Origin: Megaustenia siamemsis
Lineage: Eukaryota > Mollusca > Gastropoda > Stylommatophora > Ariophantidae
Direction of reading: 5' to 3'
Length of the DNA stretch: 64,000 nt
Assembly: GCA_032433765.1 (NCBI GenBank)
Contig: JAVIAB010000025.1
Span: 33,334,115-33,398,114, forward strand
Below, one piece after another: positions 21,317-33,974 of this stretch (position 1 is the stretch's first letter; each line of letters begins with the position of its first letter). The position numbers and the translations under genes were made by a program. The notes below the pieces were generated by a model. That model was not told where the DNA came from, searched no databases, and saw nothing but the letters and a program-made list of their open reading frames with translations.

Positions 21317-21703
21317 AGATTTCTTAGGATTAATTTGTCCATGCTGTAACTGTCTTCTTAGATTTCTCAACATTAATTTGTCCATGCTGTTACTGTCTTC
21401 TTAGATTTCTCAGGATTAATTTGTCCATGCTGTTACTGTCTTCTTAGATTTCTCAGGATTAATTTGTCCATGCTGTTACTGTCTTCTTAGATTTCTCAAC
21501 ATTAATTTGTCCATGCTGTTACTGTCTTCTTAGATTTCTCAACATTAATTTGTCAGTGTTGTTACTATCTTCTTAGATTTCTCAAGATTAATTTGTCCAT
21601 GCTGTTACTGTCTTCTTAGATTTCTCAAGATTAATTTGTCAGTGTTGTTACTGTCTTCTTAGAGTTTTCAGGATTAATTTGTCCATGCTGTTACTATCTT
21701 CTT
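21317..21703. repeat. 43-bp minisatellite, about 9 copies
   Basis: Units of GATTTCTCAGGATTAATTTG, TCCATGCTGTTACTGTCTTC, TTA with scattered changes (CAACAT for CAGGAT, TCAGTGTTG for TCCATGCTG). It lies just 3' of the family A LINE in gene 1 intron 1. Confidence 0.95.
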
Positions 21704-21973
21704 GGTGTTCAAAGTACTCAAGAAGAGCTCATAGATTTGTTTCAGTTTGATAAATTTATTTTAAAATGGAGAAATTTTCTTTATTTTTTTAATGTTTAAG
21801 TTTTTGACGAAGGTCTCCTGGATAATCTGCTTCCCGGTTAATCTGCTTCCGGATAATCGAGTCTATTGTATATTAAATCTGCATGCTTAGTACTCTTCTG
21901 TACAAATCTGAAACTTGGACAACCTATTCAAGACACAAGAAAAGAGTAGCAGTTTCAACATTCAATTCTTTAA

Positions 21974-22277
21974 CTCTTTCTGTACGTTCCACCGCATGGT
22001 GCGCCATTTCCATTTCGATTGCGTACATTCAGCCGCATAGAGCGCCATGCTCAATTTTATTAGGGTGAACGCCATCAGACAATATTCGTTTTACATGTCT
22101 TGTAATCATCTGGATATTGGTGAAATCTAATACCTTGTTCAATTATCTAAATACTCGTATATAATATGTTATATGTTAGATAAATATAAATATATAGATT
22201 GATTCTTAAAACCATGAACAATTTTGTCTCTGAAATCTCTTCCGTTGTGTCGATAAAAAGATTCCGTATGGAAAGAG
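21974..22277. mobile_element. TTAA-flanked MITE, copy 2 (piggyBac-like)
   Basis: 304 bp between TTAA at 21970-21973 and 22278-22281. Inverted ends are CTCTTTCTGTACG at the left and, inverted, CTCTTTCCATACGG at the right, a better match to each other than in copy 1. The interior is closely similar to 17241-17542, showing one mobile family. There is no coding capacity. Confidence 0.8.
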
Positions 22278-22894
22278 TTAAAAAAAATAATGAAGAAAAA
22301 GTTGCAGGACGAAATGGCACAGCAGGACAAAGTAATCAATACTGATGTCCTACTGCATTCTATGTTTTCATCCTTATGATATGGTGCCTATGACTTTCAG
22401 CTCCTTCAAATAAATAACTGTGCCAAGTCAACTAGAGGTTCCACTTTAAGGATTCTGCACTGTCACTATAGTGTTCGTGGATCTGGCTGCAGTCTTTAAA
22501 GTGAATCAAACATTGTGGGTACATTCATTGCTGATAAAACTGTGTGTTACATCACAATGATTGATGATTGTATATCCCTAACTGTACGATTGAAAAGAAG
22601 AACAAGATGATAAAGATAAAGAGCTTTCTCTGTTCATCATATGTTGGGCATGATTTTAGCAGATGTCAGTACCCATTTACGGTCCCGTGCAAAGTCTAGT
22701 GTTGAAAAGTAAAGATTCTAAAAGAGTTGAGAACTTATGAAAAGTAAAGATTCTAAAAGAGTTGAGAACTTATGTCCTATGTACCTTCTTTGGCCTGAAA
22801 GGACAATTGATAGATAGAATGAACCTAGGCTTATTTAACAAGCTGTTAATATTTAAAACTCTAATTAACATTAAGTAGTAATCTTGTCCAATCA

Positions 22895-24270
22895 ACCACT
22901 AATTGAAATTAAAATATTGAATGATATCTACAACAGCGGATATATACCGGACGACATGCTCAAATCAATATTCATAGCCCTACCAAAGAAATCGGGTGCG
23001 ATTGAATGCGATAAGCCTTATGAGTCATATGACTAAGATATTACTAAGAATCATCATGTGAAGAGTGCGAAACAAAATCAGTCCAGAAATTAGCGATGAA
23101 CATTGTGGTTTTGTTAGAGATAAAGGAACAAGCAATGCCATTTATATCATAAGATCTTTAGTAGAAAGAGCCATAGAGGTGAAAACAGATCTATACCTAT
23201 GTTTCACAGATTACACCAAGGCATTTGACAAAGTAAAGCACCAAGAAATAATCAACATTTTAAAAAGCATAAACATAAACAGCAAAGATCTAAGAATAAT
23301 AAAGAACATGTACTGGCAACAAACAGCAGCCATAAGAACTGGAAACCAATTGGGAATGTTTCAACAAATAAAACAGGGTGTTAGACAAGGTTGTGTGCTG
23401 TCACCAGATTTATTTAATATTTATAGTGAGATTATTTTAAGATCCATAAGGGGCATGCCTGGAATAACAATTGGAGGTCATAATATAAATAATCTAAGGT
23501 ATGCTGATGATACAGTTTTAATCGCTAAGAGTGAAAATGAGTTACAAGAAATGTTGGACATTATAGTGAAAGAAAGCAAAAATAAAGGACTCAGCCTTAA
23601 TTGCAAAAAGACAGAGGTAATGGTAACAACAAAGAAAAAGACATCACCTCAGTGCACAATAAAGACAAATGGAACAATATTAAAATAGGTAAATGAATTT
23701 AAATATTTTGGAACTTTGTTAACCTCAGACGGAAGATGTACAAAAGAGGTGAGATGCAGAATGGCTCAGGCAAAAGCAGCTTTCCAAAAAATGAGGAAAA
23801 TACTTTGCAATCCATTTTTGACAATAGAAACAAGAAAGAGTTCTTAAATGTTATGTAGAGCCAGTCTTAACATATGGATGGGAGTCATGGACAATAGGAC
23901 AACAGACAAGAAAATCACTGGAGTCTGTAGAAATGTGGTTTTACAGAAGAATGTTGAGAATACCATGGACAGCTAAGAAGAATAATGAAGAGGTTCTGAG
24001 AGAGGTCAAAGCAAAAAGAGAACTAATTTCCAATGTTAGGAAGAGACAATCATTTTTTGGCCTTGTAATGAGAAGAGAACAACTGGAATATATTGTAACA
24101 ACTGGAAAAATTGAGAGACGAAGAGATAGAGGGAAGCAAAGAGAAAAAATACCAGACAGCTTAAGAGAATGGCTTGGCAGAAGGTCAACAACAGAAATGA
24201 TAAGTGGCTGCCGAGATCGAAAGTTGTGGAGAGACATGATCACCTACGCCACTAGGCCCGGTACTTGATG
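22895..24270 (+). mobile_element. LINE (family B1), reverse transcriptase to 3' end
   Basis: From 22895 (PLIEIKILNDIYNSGYIPDD) through a broken stretch to a 207-codon frame (23065-23688). That frame has [53 protein letters not shown] and the catalytic [14 protein letters not shown]. After a TAG at 23686 the product continues (VNEFKYFGTLLTSDGRC), a frameshift falls near 23840, and a 111-codon frame (23933-24268) ends with FYRRMLRIPWTAKKN, LVMRREQLEYIVTTGK and LWRDMITYATRPGT. It then ends CCCGGTACTTGATGATGA. At least three breaks make it inactive. RTE/BovB-like by overall arrangement. Confidence 0.9.
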
Positions 24271-24614
24271 ATGAATCAAGAAAAGACGATGGTCATATGA
24301 TGGACATGTGATGAGAAGAGATAATAACCGAATAACAAAGCAAGCCCTTATGTGGGAAACAACAGGTAAGAGGAAAAGAGAAAGACCCAGAGAGAGACAC
24401 TGAGAAAAATATTGATCACAGAGGCAAGAGCAACAGGAATCGGCTACCTCAATGAGATAGAGTTGCTTGCATAGAAAAGAGACAAATGGCGAGATTTGAT
24501 AAAAGATCTTTACAAGATTGAAAACTGCTAGAATAACAATTTAGATAAGAGAAAGAGTATCTGGGTCTATGCCCTATGGGCCGGCTACGGCTCGAAAGGT
24601 CAATAGATAGATAG
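24271..24614 (+). mobile_element. LINE 3' end (family C) with GATA tail
   Basis: Abuts the family B1 tail. It contains SRKDDGHMMDM-type remnants, then GKRKRERPRERH-like and NEIELLA-like codons, and ends GGGCCGGCTACGGCTCGAAA, GGTCAATAGATAGATAG. The ending is shared with 31975-32225, 34497-34800, 56060-56095 and 61720-61770. Confidence 0.8.
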
Positions 24615-24829
24615 TAATCTTTTCAAATGTTTCCTCTCTTGAGCATTTATCTAATACAATACATTATTAAAACCTTACATTAAATAGGTTTGAGAAGTTG
24701 ACACCGTTGTGTGGTTCCACAAATTTGAACCACTACCAAAGAATACTAATTTTAAGACTTATAGGAAGGTAGACACAAGGCAGACAGACACAGGGAAAAA
24801 ACTTCACAAACATGGACACGTTAATGAGA

Positions 24830-25195
24830 AAAGAATTAAAAGGAATTAAATGGCAGGACAAAATCATTAACATAGAATTATAGAAATGTACCAGTCAAAT
24901 ACCTGTAAATAAAGAGATACAGTGACGACAATGGCACACTGCAGAGGCCAACTGAGAGCATTACACAACAGGCCCTTTTTGGAATCTCCAAGGAAAAAAA
25001 CTAAGAGGAAGACCAAAATATTCTTGCAGCAGACAGATGGAAGTAGAGATGAAGATGATTCAGAAGATATGGAATGATCTTAAAAGAATGACAAGAAACA
25101 GAATGGCTTGGAAAGTGTTTGTTGAAGATGCTCCACAGGGAGCTAAAAGTGTTTGTTGAAGATGCTCCACAGGGAGCCGAAAGGTAGAAGACACA
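24830..25195 (+). mobile_element. LINE 3' fragment (family A)
   Basis: Matches 20880-21250: AATGGCAGGACAAAATCATT, TGTACCAGTCAAATACCTG, GACCAAAATATTCTTGCAGC and GGAAAGTGTTTGTTGAAGATG. Multiple stops. Confidence 0.8.
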
Positions 25196-25308
25196 GGGCA
25201 TCTTTATCCACAGAAACTGCTAAATTACTAGACCATAACTAAAATATCACTTTTAAGGTTAAAACAAGCAGCTGTGATTGATGGGCCCAATAGTTTAACA
25301 TTCTAAAA

Positions 25309-25782
25309 ACACAAAAATACCTTATGATGAATTACCACAAGTGGAAGAATATAGTACACATCAAATGTAATAAGTGAAAATTGTATTGACAATATGAAGA
25401 CACAAAAATACCTTATGATGAATTACCACAAGTGGAAGAAAATAGTACACATCAAATGTAACAATTTAAAATTGTATTGACGATATGAAGACACAAAAAT
25501 ACCTTATGATGAATTACCACAAGTGGAAGAAAATAGTACACATCAAATGTAATAAGTGAAAATTGTATTGATAATATGAAGACACAAAAATACCTTATGA
25601 TGAATTACCACAAGTGGAAGAAAATAGTACACATCAAATGTAACAATTGAAAATTGTATTGACGATATGAAGACACAAAAATACCTTATGATGAATTACC
25701 ACATGAAGATGAAAATAATACACCTCAACAAAAGTAGCAATTGAAAATTCTACTGACAGTCTGAAAACACAAAAAAAATACC
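25309..25782. repeat. 91-bp array related to the exon 1 donor junction
   Basis: About five 91-bp units (GAAGACACAAAAATACCTTA, TGATGAATTACCACAAGTGG, AAGAAAATAGTACACATCAA...). The rightmost, diverged unit runs straight into the true exon 1 donor: AAAACACAAAAAAAATACC|TGTTGATG on the plus strand. Each unit keeps a matching ACACAAAAATACC|TTATGATG, i.e. a GTATTTTTGTGT donor on the coding (minus) strand. So the array appears to be built from the junction of gene 1 exon 1. Confidence 0.85.
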
Positions 25783-26454
25783 TGTTGATGCAAAACCTGA
25801 ACCCCAAGCCGGAGGGGCCGTTCCTGCACCCTTTTGTGAAGTGGAACTCTTCTGTAGACTCTTTTCCCTCGTTTTAGTATGATGGTGTGCATAAGCTTTA
25901 GGTTGCAATAGGAGATGATCATTAAACTTTGCAATAAATTCTGCATGGCGTGTCAACTGAGTCTCCAAATCACTCCGTGGACCAAAAGTAGACTGATACA
26001 TATCTTTGAACTTTTTAACGCTACATTTTCCATTTTCCGATTGCAAAATTAAAATTGCCTGTTCCAGAAACTCGCCAGGTACTGCCGTCTGATTCTCATT
26101 TCTGCTAGTTTCTCGTTTACTAGAAAAGGTTGAAGATGAAAGTGTTGAAAAAGGAATTTCTTCGTCTGAATCAGACTCTATGACAACAACTTCATTTTCT
26201 CTTCTATGGGCTTGGTAACGAGATGGTGGCCTCAAATAGATGAACTCATTTCTAATTTCAAGAATGTCATTAAATGTTTCCAAAAGTGAATTCATTTTTT
26301 TAACTCCAAACTGTTTGCGTGACAATTCTTTTGACGTAAACTGTTTAATATTATTCCAAATGTCTTGGAGAGGACATTTTTTGTCTTTACACGTGTTCAG
26401 ATACTCAATGACTGTCTTTTTCAGTTCTTCTTGTCTTTGTTTGAACTTATCCAT
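25782..26454 (-). CDS. Gene 1 exon 1: two LOTUS/OST-HTH-like domains
   Basis: First coding exon, 224 codons plus one base. ATG at 26454 is the first in frame; a strong acceptor-like TTCTGTTTTTAG at about 26476 suggests a 5' UTR exon further upstream. Residues 3-76 (KFKQRQEELKKTVIEYLNTC ... FNDILEIRNEFIYLRP) have the helix pattern and the 'I-FIYL' wing of LOTUS/OST-HTH domains. Residues 127-186 (GEFLEQAILILQSENGKCSV ... FIAKFNDHLLLQP) look like a second one. LOTUS domains bind RNA or G-quadruplexes, or the helicase Vasa in germ plasm. Residues 89-99 (VVVIESDSDEE) fit a SUMO-interaction motif. The exon ends in a Ser/Gly-rich linker at donor GTATTTT. Family: probably an RNA-related regulator; no exact orthologue claimed. 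Confidence 0.85.
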
Positions 26455-27175
26455 TTTAAAACTCAAATTGTTTCGCTAAAAACAGAAGCTGTTTCTTAAA
26501 GTTGTACTTTATTGTTCTGAATCACAAAATAAAAATATATTAAACTAAGCAAACAATAACACAACAATTATGGAGGATCATAACTGAAAACTACAGTCTC
26601 ACATTAAACAGCAATTTAAATAACAAATCATTGATACATAACATAAAATTACTATTTTAATTTGATGCATCATTCATTCGAATAAAAAAAAAAGCTTTCA
26701 AATATTTGGAAGAGAAAAAGATTACAATTTGCTTTAAGTCATTATATGTGAACTTTATCAAATTGTCACAACTGTGTAAGAAAGATGAACTGAGGTAGTA
26801 ATATTATGATGAGCAGTATATTTAACCATAGATTACAATACCTCATTTTACTATCACAAAATTGACTACTAAAAATACTTAGTGTGACTTGGACAAAAGA
26901 ACTGTTATTTAAATTTTTTTCCAAAAATCTTTGGAGAAGCAACATTTTGGAAGAACTACAATTTAAAAAAATAATTGAAACAACTAAGGAGTATATTATT
27001 TATTACATACATATTATTATTTATTAGGATTATATATTACAAATGTAAAGTGACAGAGTCAGCTGATGCAAAAAATCTTAATAAAAACTGTTATTGATTA
27101 CTACATTTATATGACATCCCCAACCGTATTTTTAAAAAAAGCGAGAACATAAACATTTATATATAATATTCCATT
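26455..27175. promoter_or_regulatory. Upstream region of gene 1 exon 1, no promoter defined
   Basis: AT-rich non-coding sequence upstream of the minus-strand gene. An acceptor-like TTCTGTTTTTAG at 26476 suggests the start of transcription is further away. No TATA box, initiator or CpG cluster was convincing, and no exon of another gene was seen. Confidence 0.3.
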
Positions 27176-27179
27176 TTGA

Positions 27180-27460
27180 GGCATCTACATTAACCTGTAC
27201 CACCTGCAGTTCTAGAAGCTCACAGTCTAGGGGCATCAGAGGTCCTAAATTGCTGTGATTCATTCCTGATCAGGATTGCCTGACTGGTGTTTGTTGTTCT
27301 GAGTGGTAATCATTCGACCTACGTCTGATTGGTGTAACAACAGCAGTATCTGCTGTAATTAAGCTGATCAGCTCTTGTAGCAGCAGTACGTCATATACTA
27401 ATTGTTCCAATGCAGGACCCCTCTGCCTGGTGTTTCTGCAGTTCCAAATTCTAATGTTAA
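27180..27460 (-). mobile_element. Possible LINE endonuclease N-terminal fragment
   Basis: On the minus strand the decayed frame gives IWNCRNTRQRGPALEQLVYD, VLLLQE and IRRRSNDYHS, resembling the start of LINE apurinic endonucleases (WNC-G--NK--EL ... LLLQE). Stops occur, and the catalytic Asp/His are not visible. Confidence 0.45.
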
Positions 27461-28090
27461 CATTTCAAAATCGTACCCTCTCCATCCTACAAGACTCCCA
27501 CTGTCTTCCAGAATGCTTCAATCATTTCCATTTTTCTCCATACCTCCCCCATCCATCTACAAGTTGTAAATTTTTATTAACACTTTCTGTCTATTGTAAC
27601 GTAGTTGCCTGGGATAAGCCATCCAAGTGCTGGCGCCGAATCTATTTGGACTCCATGATCATTGAATGTACATCAATACATATTGTCTCTGTAATTGCTT
27701 AAGCGATACCCTCCATTTCGGTGCAGTGCAGCTCTAGTAGTGCATGTCAAACTCGCATTACTACCCAATATCACAAGGAGGAATTTGTTATCTCACCAGG
27801 TCTTAAATATGCTTGACTTGTGTAATTGTGCCACTCCTACATGAAAAAGCACTAATGGTACAATATAATATTACAAAAAAGCCAATATTTCTTATTGTTT
27901 ACACAAACACTAACAAGAGTCCATCTTGGTGCGTCCAAAAATCAGAAATGCAAGAACTAAACTGTTATACTTTAGAACAGACTAAGACTTTACACTTCTA
28001 GATCTACATTTGTTACTATTACTACTATAGTGTAATATTATATCGTTACTTTTATATTATTATAATATAGTTACTGAGTCCCTCATCTTC
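27461..28090. other. Non-coding DNA, nothing recognised
   Basis: Contains short unrelated open frames without family features. The end (28000-28080) is very AT-rich. Confidence 0.35.
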
Positions 28091-28094
28091 ATCA

Positions 28095-28460
28095 TTGATG
28101 CGCCTCACAGCACCAGAGCTGGAAGTTGTCAGCGATCCATAGCTGATGGCTTGCGCCAGGATCGGTGAACCAGAACCATCCTTCACCTCTCCGTGGTGCC
28201 TCCAGTAACAGACTAACCTGTCTAATCTGGCCAAGCGAGAAGGGATCGAAGAGTGAAGACAACCCGGTACTCAAAAATGTTGTGCTGAAGTCGGATGTGT
28301 TGGGCCGAAAGGCGCAAATATCACAGTTATACTGTAAAGCACAACACAACGCAGACACACCCACTTAATGTACTTTTAAGGGCGGATGATGAAGATGAAT
28401 TCTATAGTCTACTAGAATACTCTAGAATACTTTAGTCATCGGGCGAACACAAGCAAGCCA
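28095..28460 (-). mobile_element. SINE-like repeat (family delta)
   Basis: Full inverted match of 13185-13550, from CTCACAGCACCAGAGCTGGA to GTCATCGGGCGAACACAAGC. A short tandem (CTAGAATACT repeated) sits at 28411-28430. Confidence 0.8.
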
Positions 28461-28934
28461 AGCATCGTTGACTAAATTACTCAGTACCACTCAGTGCAGC
28501 TGAGTGCAACCAGTCAAACTTAACTATTCTACTTGAACTATAACAAAAATAATAAAATGTAAAATATTATTCAATAATTATATTACCTATAATAATATTA
28601 TTATTAATATTCTGAATATTCACATTCATTATTAGATATATATACAACACAACTACAGTAGTGGGTGCCACAACACTGACTAAACTGACTTCAGACAAAG
28701 TTTAATCGGAGAACAGATCACCAATACTCAGACTGATACTGACACTGATTGAGATTGGTCATATGATATTTTAATCTCAAAATAAAAATTAATTGTATAA
28801 TTTGAAATGAATAGATGAGATCTATTATTTATTATAATTTAATTTACTATTATTAACTTTTTTTAGAATTAATTTAACTTTAAAATTATAATAAATAACA
28901 AAACAAAAATGTTAATTCATTTAATTTAACTTTC
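28461..28934. other. AT-rich non-coding DNA
   Basis: Mostly TTA/ATA-rich sequence with no exon, RNA gene or element recognised; a short direct repeat ACTCAGT/AGTGCA occurs at about 28480-28510. Confidence 0.35.
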
Positions 28935-29755
28935 ATCATCATTATCTAGTGCCTTCTCCACAACGAAGGTTGGCTACCATAGATCACCATTCTACTCTGT
29001 TTCTTGCTTTGATGGTGCAGGCTGTCATAGATTGACTTGTCCATCTTTTGATGTTACTCGTCCATGTTAGCCTTGGTCTGCCTCTGCCTCTTTTACCTTG
29101 TATTTTTCCTTCCAATATTACTTTTAGTAGGCTGTTGTGTCTTTTAATTTTAACATGCCCCAAAAATTTTCATTTGTCTTGTCTTAATTGTATTTAGTAT
29201 TTCTCTTTTTATTTTCAGTTGTTTTAAAACTTTATCGTTTGTTATCTTTTGTTTCCATCCAATTCTACCTATTCTTCTATAAATCCACATTTCAAAGGCT
29301 TCAATTTTCTGTTCTGTTTTCTTGTCTAATGTCCATGTTTCTGCACCATACAGGAATATTGAGAAGATGTAACATTTTGCCATTCTTAGTTTCAGCCCTG
29401 TTGATATTTGTTTTGTTGTTAGTATATTTTTCATGGCATTAAAATTACTTTTTGCTATACCTATTCTTTTGTTTATTTCAGTTTTACATTTTCCATCATT
29501 GGTTATAGTATGTCCCAGGTAGTTGTAAGTTGTAGCTCTGGACTGTCTCTAGATGTTTTCCTTCAACTTTGATATTTAATTGTAGGTCTTGAGAATTTTC
29601 TTTGTTTATGATCATAATTTTAGTCTTTTTGATATTCATTTCTAGTCCATATTTTTTGCTTATTATGTTTATCACATTATTTTATGTCATTAAGCAATTG
29701 TTGTAGGTTTTTAGGATTTTCTGCTAGTAGAACAGAACACTGAACAGTATCATCA
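28935..29755 (-). mobile_element. LINE fragment (family E), long 3' part
   Basis: On the minus strand, frames give LRMAKCYIFSIFLYGAETWT, LDKKTEQKIEAFEMWIYRRI, GRIGWKQKITNDKVLKQLKI and KREILNTIKTRQMKIFGAC. Upstream (29500-29750) is a TYNYLG-like and LNDIK-type region. 3' codons run to 28960 (GGD-like end, GTGCCTTCTCCACAACGAAGG on plus) and a CATCATCATTATC tail. Same family as 1818-2250 and 40205-40830. The RT catalytic box is not preserved. Confidence 0.8.
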
Positions 29756-29759
29756 TCGA

Positions 29760-31010
29760 GCATATCTTAGTAATTTATTAACTGATGACAATTTAACAAT
29801 TTAACTTTACTTTAACAATTAAAAATAAGTAATCAGTTGTTGAGTTAGTCAAACTACACATAAATAAATAAAATTATAAATGATTAATGATTCAATATAA
29901 TGCGAATAAAATAATAAATTCTATTATTGTTATATTTTTAATTATACAATATGAAGTAGAAAAGAATAGAAGAATACTTGACTTATAAGACTTATACTAC
30001 TAAACAGAATTTAATAAATTATAAAATATTTAAAATTATTAACAATATTTTATTAAATAGCTGCAAGATGATAATAAGATAAGACATAAGACAACAAGAT
30101 ATTATTTATTATTTCCGTTTCGGATAAAAATCATCACATTTTATCGAATGATCATCATCATATTGTAATATTGTAATTGTAACATGTCCCAGTCACACTC
30201 ATCACTATCACACTGACACTGGTCACAGTACTGAGTACACACAGTGAAAGTGAAAGTGATACTGATCTCAGATATAAATATAATATTACCATACGCCATA
30301 CAATACATCATACGCCACATACGGATGATATCCATTATGATCACATTTTCATTTGGAGAACACTGAACAGTTCTGAGAACTCATCTGAGTCTCATCACTA
30401 CAACTAAAACAAAACCATTTTACATTAAATGGATATTGAAATCGAAAATCCTTCTTAATAACACAGTTATCAAGTATGAATATATCGAGCTCTACGGAAA
30501 CTCCTTCACACCAAGAAACCACTCCTCATATTAAGAACCATACTTTCAGTTTCAAATGCCGCCATTAGGAGGCCATTTTGGTGTTTGAGGTTATTCAAAT
30601 CTTTCACGGGATATCGTCATGAACACCTGTTTTGCGAAACGTCCATGGTATAGATGAGGAGGGTTAAAGGCATAGGAATGCATAAAAATGCGAAGCTGCA
30701 GTAAAGTTGAATGTGAGGGAAAATTGAAAAAAACATAGAAAAAATGGTATGGTAAAAGCTTTACGTGGTTAGTAGACGACACAGATTTGAACGACGTTTC
30801 GGCTCAATAGGCCTTCAGCAGGAACAAACAAACAAAAACACGCACAGATATGTAAATAAATATAACTAATCCTACATAGCTAACTTTACTAACTAGTATT
30901 GAAACATCCAAAACAAAACAATCGAAAAATGTTAAAGAAAAGCAAATTGATTTTCCTGTGTCGTGGACCCTGGTATAAATGAGGAACTTGATAATATATA
31001 TATATATGTG
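29760..31010. other. AT-rich intergenic DNA, no gene recognised
   Basis: Dense AT sequence to 30120, then short Ser/Asp-like codon repeats (ACACTGACACTGG and similar). At 30780-30830 a motif ACGACGTTTCGGCTCAATAG, GCCTTCAGCAGGAAC occurs, a style often seen in retroelement UTRs, but the element was not identified. TA microsatellite at about 30993-31007. Confidence 0.35.
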
Positions 31011-31013
31011 TGG

Positions 31014-31085
31014 AGGAGGGGATCTGAGCACCTATGGACATGTTCGGAGTGCAACGATGATGACCCGCAAATAACTCAATAACTT
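31014..31085 (+). mobile_element. Short LINE 3' end (family F)
   Basis: GGAGGGGATCTGAGCACCTA, TGGACATGTTCGGAGTGCAA and GATGATGACCCGCAAATAAC match, inverted, 38200-38270 at the 3' end of the RNase H-bearing LINE. Confidence 0.75.
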
Positions 31086-31096
31086 ACGTATCATCA

Positions 31097-31840
31097 TCAT
31101 CAAGTACCGGGCCTGCTGGCGTAGGTGATCATGTCTCTCCACAACTTTCGATATCGACAGTTATTTATCATTTCTGTTGTTGACCTTCTGCCAAGCCATT
31201 CTCTTAAGCTGTCTGGTATCTTTTCTCTTTGCTTACCTATATCTCTTCGTCCCTCAATTTTACCAGTTGTTACAATTTATTCCAGTTGTTCTCTTCTCAT
31301 TCTATTGTCCTTTCGAGCCGAAGACGGCACAAAGGGCAGAACCACAATCTCAAAAACAGAAACCTTGCGTGCCAAAATAGCACATATTGTAGAGATCACT
31401 GCTTCTAAAATATATGGCACTGTTTCCATAACAATACTCTTTACAATGACAGCTTGTCAAGCTATTCTCATTACGTGGCCAAAAAAATGATGATTGTTTC
31501 TTCCTAATATTAGAAATTAGCTCTCTTTTTACTTTGGCCTCTTTCAGAAAATTGTCATTACTCTTCTTAGCTGCCCATGGTACTCTCAACATTCTTTTGT
31601 AAAACCACATTTCTACAGACTCCAGTGATTTTCTTGTCTGTTGTCCTATTGTCCATGATTCACATCCATATGTTAAGACTGGCTCTACATAACTTTTAAG
31701 AACTCGTTTTCTTGTTTCTATTGTCAAAAATGGATTCCATAGTATATTCCTCATTTTTTGGAAAGCTGCTTTTGCCTGAGCCATTCTGCATCTCACCTCT
31801 GTTGTACATCTTCCATCTGAGGTTAACAAAGTTCCCAAAT
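31097..31840 (-). mobile_element. LINE (family B1) split by a nested SINE
   Basis: Minus-strand product includes GTLLTSDGRCTTEVRCRMAQ, YGCESWTIGQQTRKSLE, FYKRMLRVPWAAKKSNDN and KRELISNIRKKQSSFFWPRN, then is interrupted. The rest (VMRREQLE region to the PGT end) continues left of the SINE at 31302-31464, ending at a CATCATCATCAAGTACCGGGC tail (plus strand). Confidence 0.9.
31302..31464 (-). mobile_element. SINE (family alpha) nested in a LINE, 8-bp duplication
   Basis: Family alpha sequence inverted (CTATTGTCCTTTCGAGCCGA at the left). TTCTCATT at 31294-31301 is repeated at 31465-31472, and the LINE frame resumes across it. It lacks the first part of the family (5'-truncated relative to 3150-3369). 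Confidence 0.85.
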
Positions 31841-31974
31841 AAAATCATTACCAACAACATAAGCCTATGGCTGGATTTAGACTCGATAAATAGTGAGGCC
31901 GAAAGCTGATGTTAAGTTAATGAAGCTGTGAAGCCACCTGTCAACAACATTAACACCAGGTCATAAGTCCCCAA

Positions 31975-33146
<1,172 letters not shown>

Positions 33147-33470
33147 TTCCATCCGATGTTATTATTGTGTCCAAGTATTTGACGCGTTGCAATTGTTTCA
33201 AATTTGTACTGTTTTTTTTTATGCTGCATGATGGTGACGATTGTTTCTTTGATATGACCATTACTTCTGTTTTCTTACTATTCAGACTGAGACCTTTCTT
33301 TTACTATTATGTCTATCATTTCTTGTAGTTCGTTCTCTGTCTCTGCTATTAAGACTGTGTCATCCGCATATCGTAAATTATTTATGTTGTGACCGTTGAC
33401 TTCAATTCCTTTTTTGTATACTATGAGTAAATCCATACATTGTACTATTGCCACCTCCTATATGCTCGCT
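33147..33470 (-). mobile_element. LINE fragment (family B2)
   Basis: On the minus strand: [20 protein letters not shown] (catalytic YADD box), then [14 protein letters not shown] and [11 protein letters not shown]. It is truncated on both sides: by the microsatellite on its 3' side and near 33470 on its 5' side. Confidence 0.85.
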
Positions 33471-33559
33471 GAGAGGGAACCACCCAAAGGTTGTGACGTT
33501 TTCAGCATTGCGAATTGGGTTGTGGGTAAAATGACGTCAGCAGTCTATAGCTAACATCG

Positions 33560-33735
33560 CTGTAGAAAGATGAAAACACAATACAACGAGCCTTCAATAA
33601 ACGTCGCGTTAACACCAAACCCAAGGGTCGACCAGGAAAAGGATGGATTGACGAAATATTAGAAACACTGGAGCAGAGGCGAACAGAAGAGCAAAAGACT
33701 GCAAATAATATATCCTCTCTACGTTGAAAGGAAAA
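33560..33735 (+). mobile_element. LINE 3' end (family D)
   Basis: ACACAATACAACGAGCCTTC, CCCAAGGGTCGACCAGGAAA and ATTAGAAACACTGGAGCAG match the 36131-38097 element near its end. A GAAGAAGAGG-rich tail follows to about 33800. Confidence 0.8.
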
Positions 33736-33974
33736 TGAAGATGATGAAAAAGAGGAGAAGGAAGAAAAAGAAGAAGAGGAAGAAGAAGTTGAAGATGAAG
33801 ACCGACGCATTTGTTGGTAATATGGTGAAGAGTACGCCAGTGCCGTATTTCCGTTACCGACAAATCAAAGGCTAATGAGCTAAGTGATCACGCATGATGG
33901 CACATAAAATAGCAGATAGAGAATACAGTTAATTATGTACGTGAACCGGAATCAAAATAATCTCGGGGGTGCGA

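Noticed and set aside
33502..33863. Serine-rich frame (SSSTSSSSSSFSSF)
   Set aside because: Translation of the GAAGAAGAGG-type tail of a LINE D fragment.
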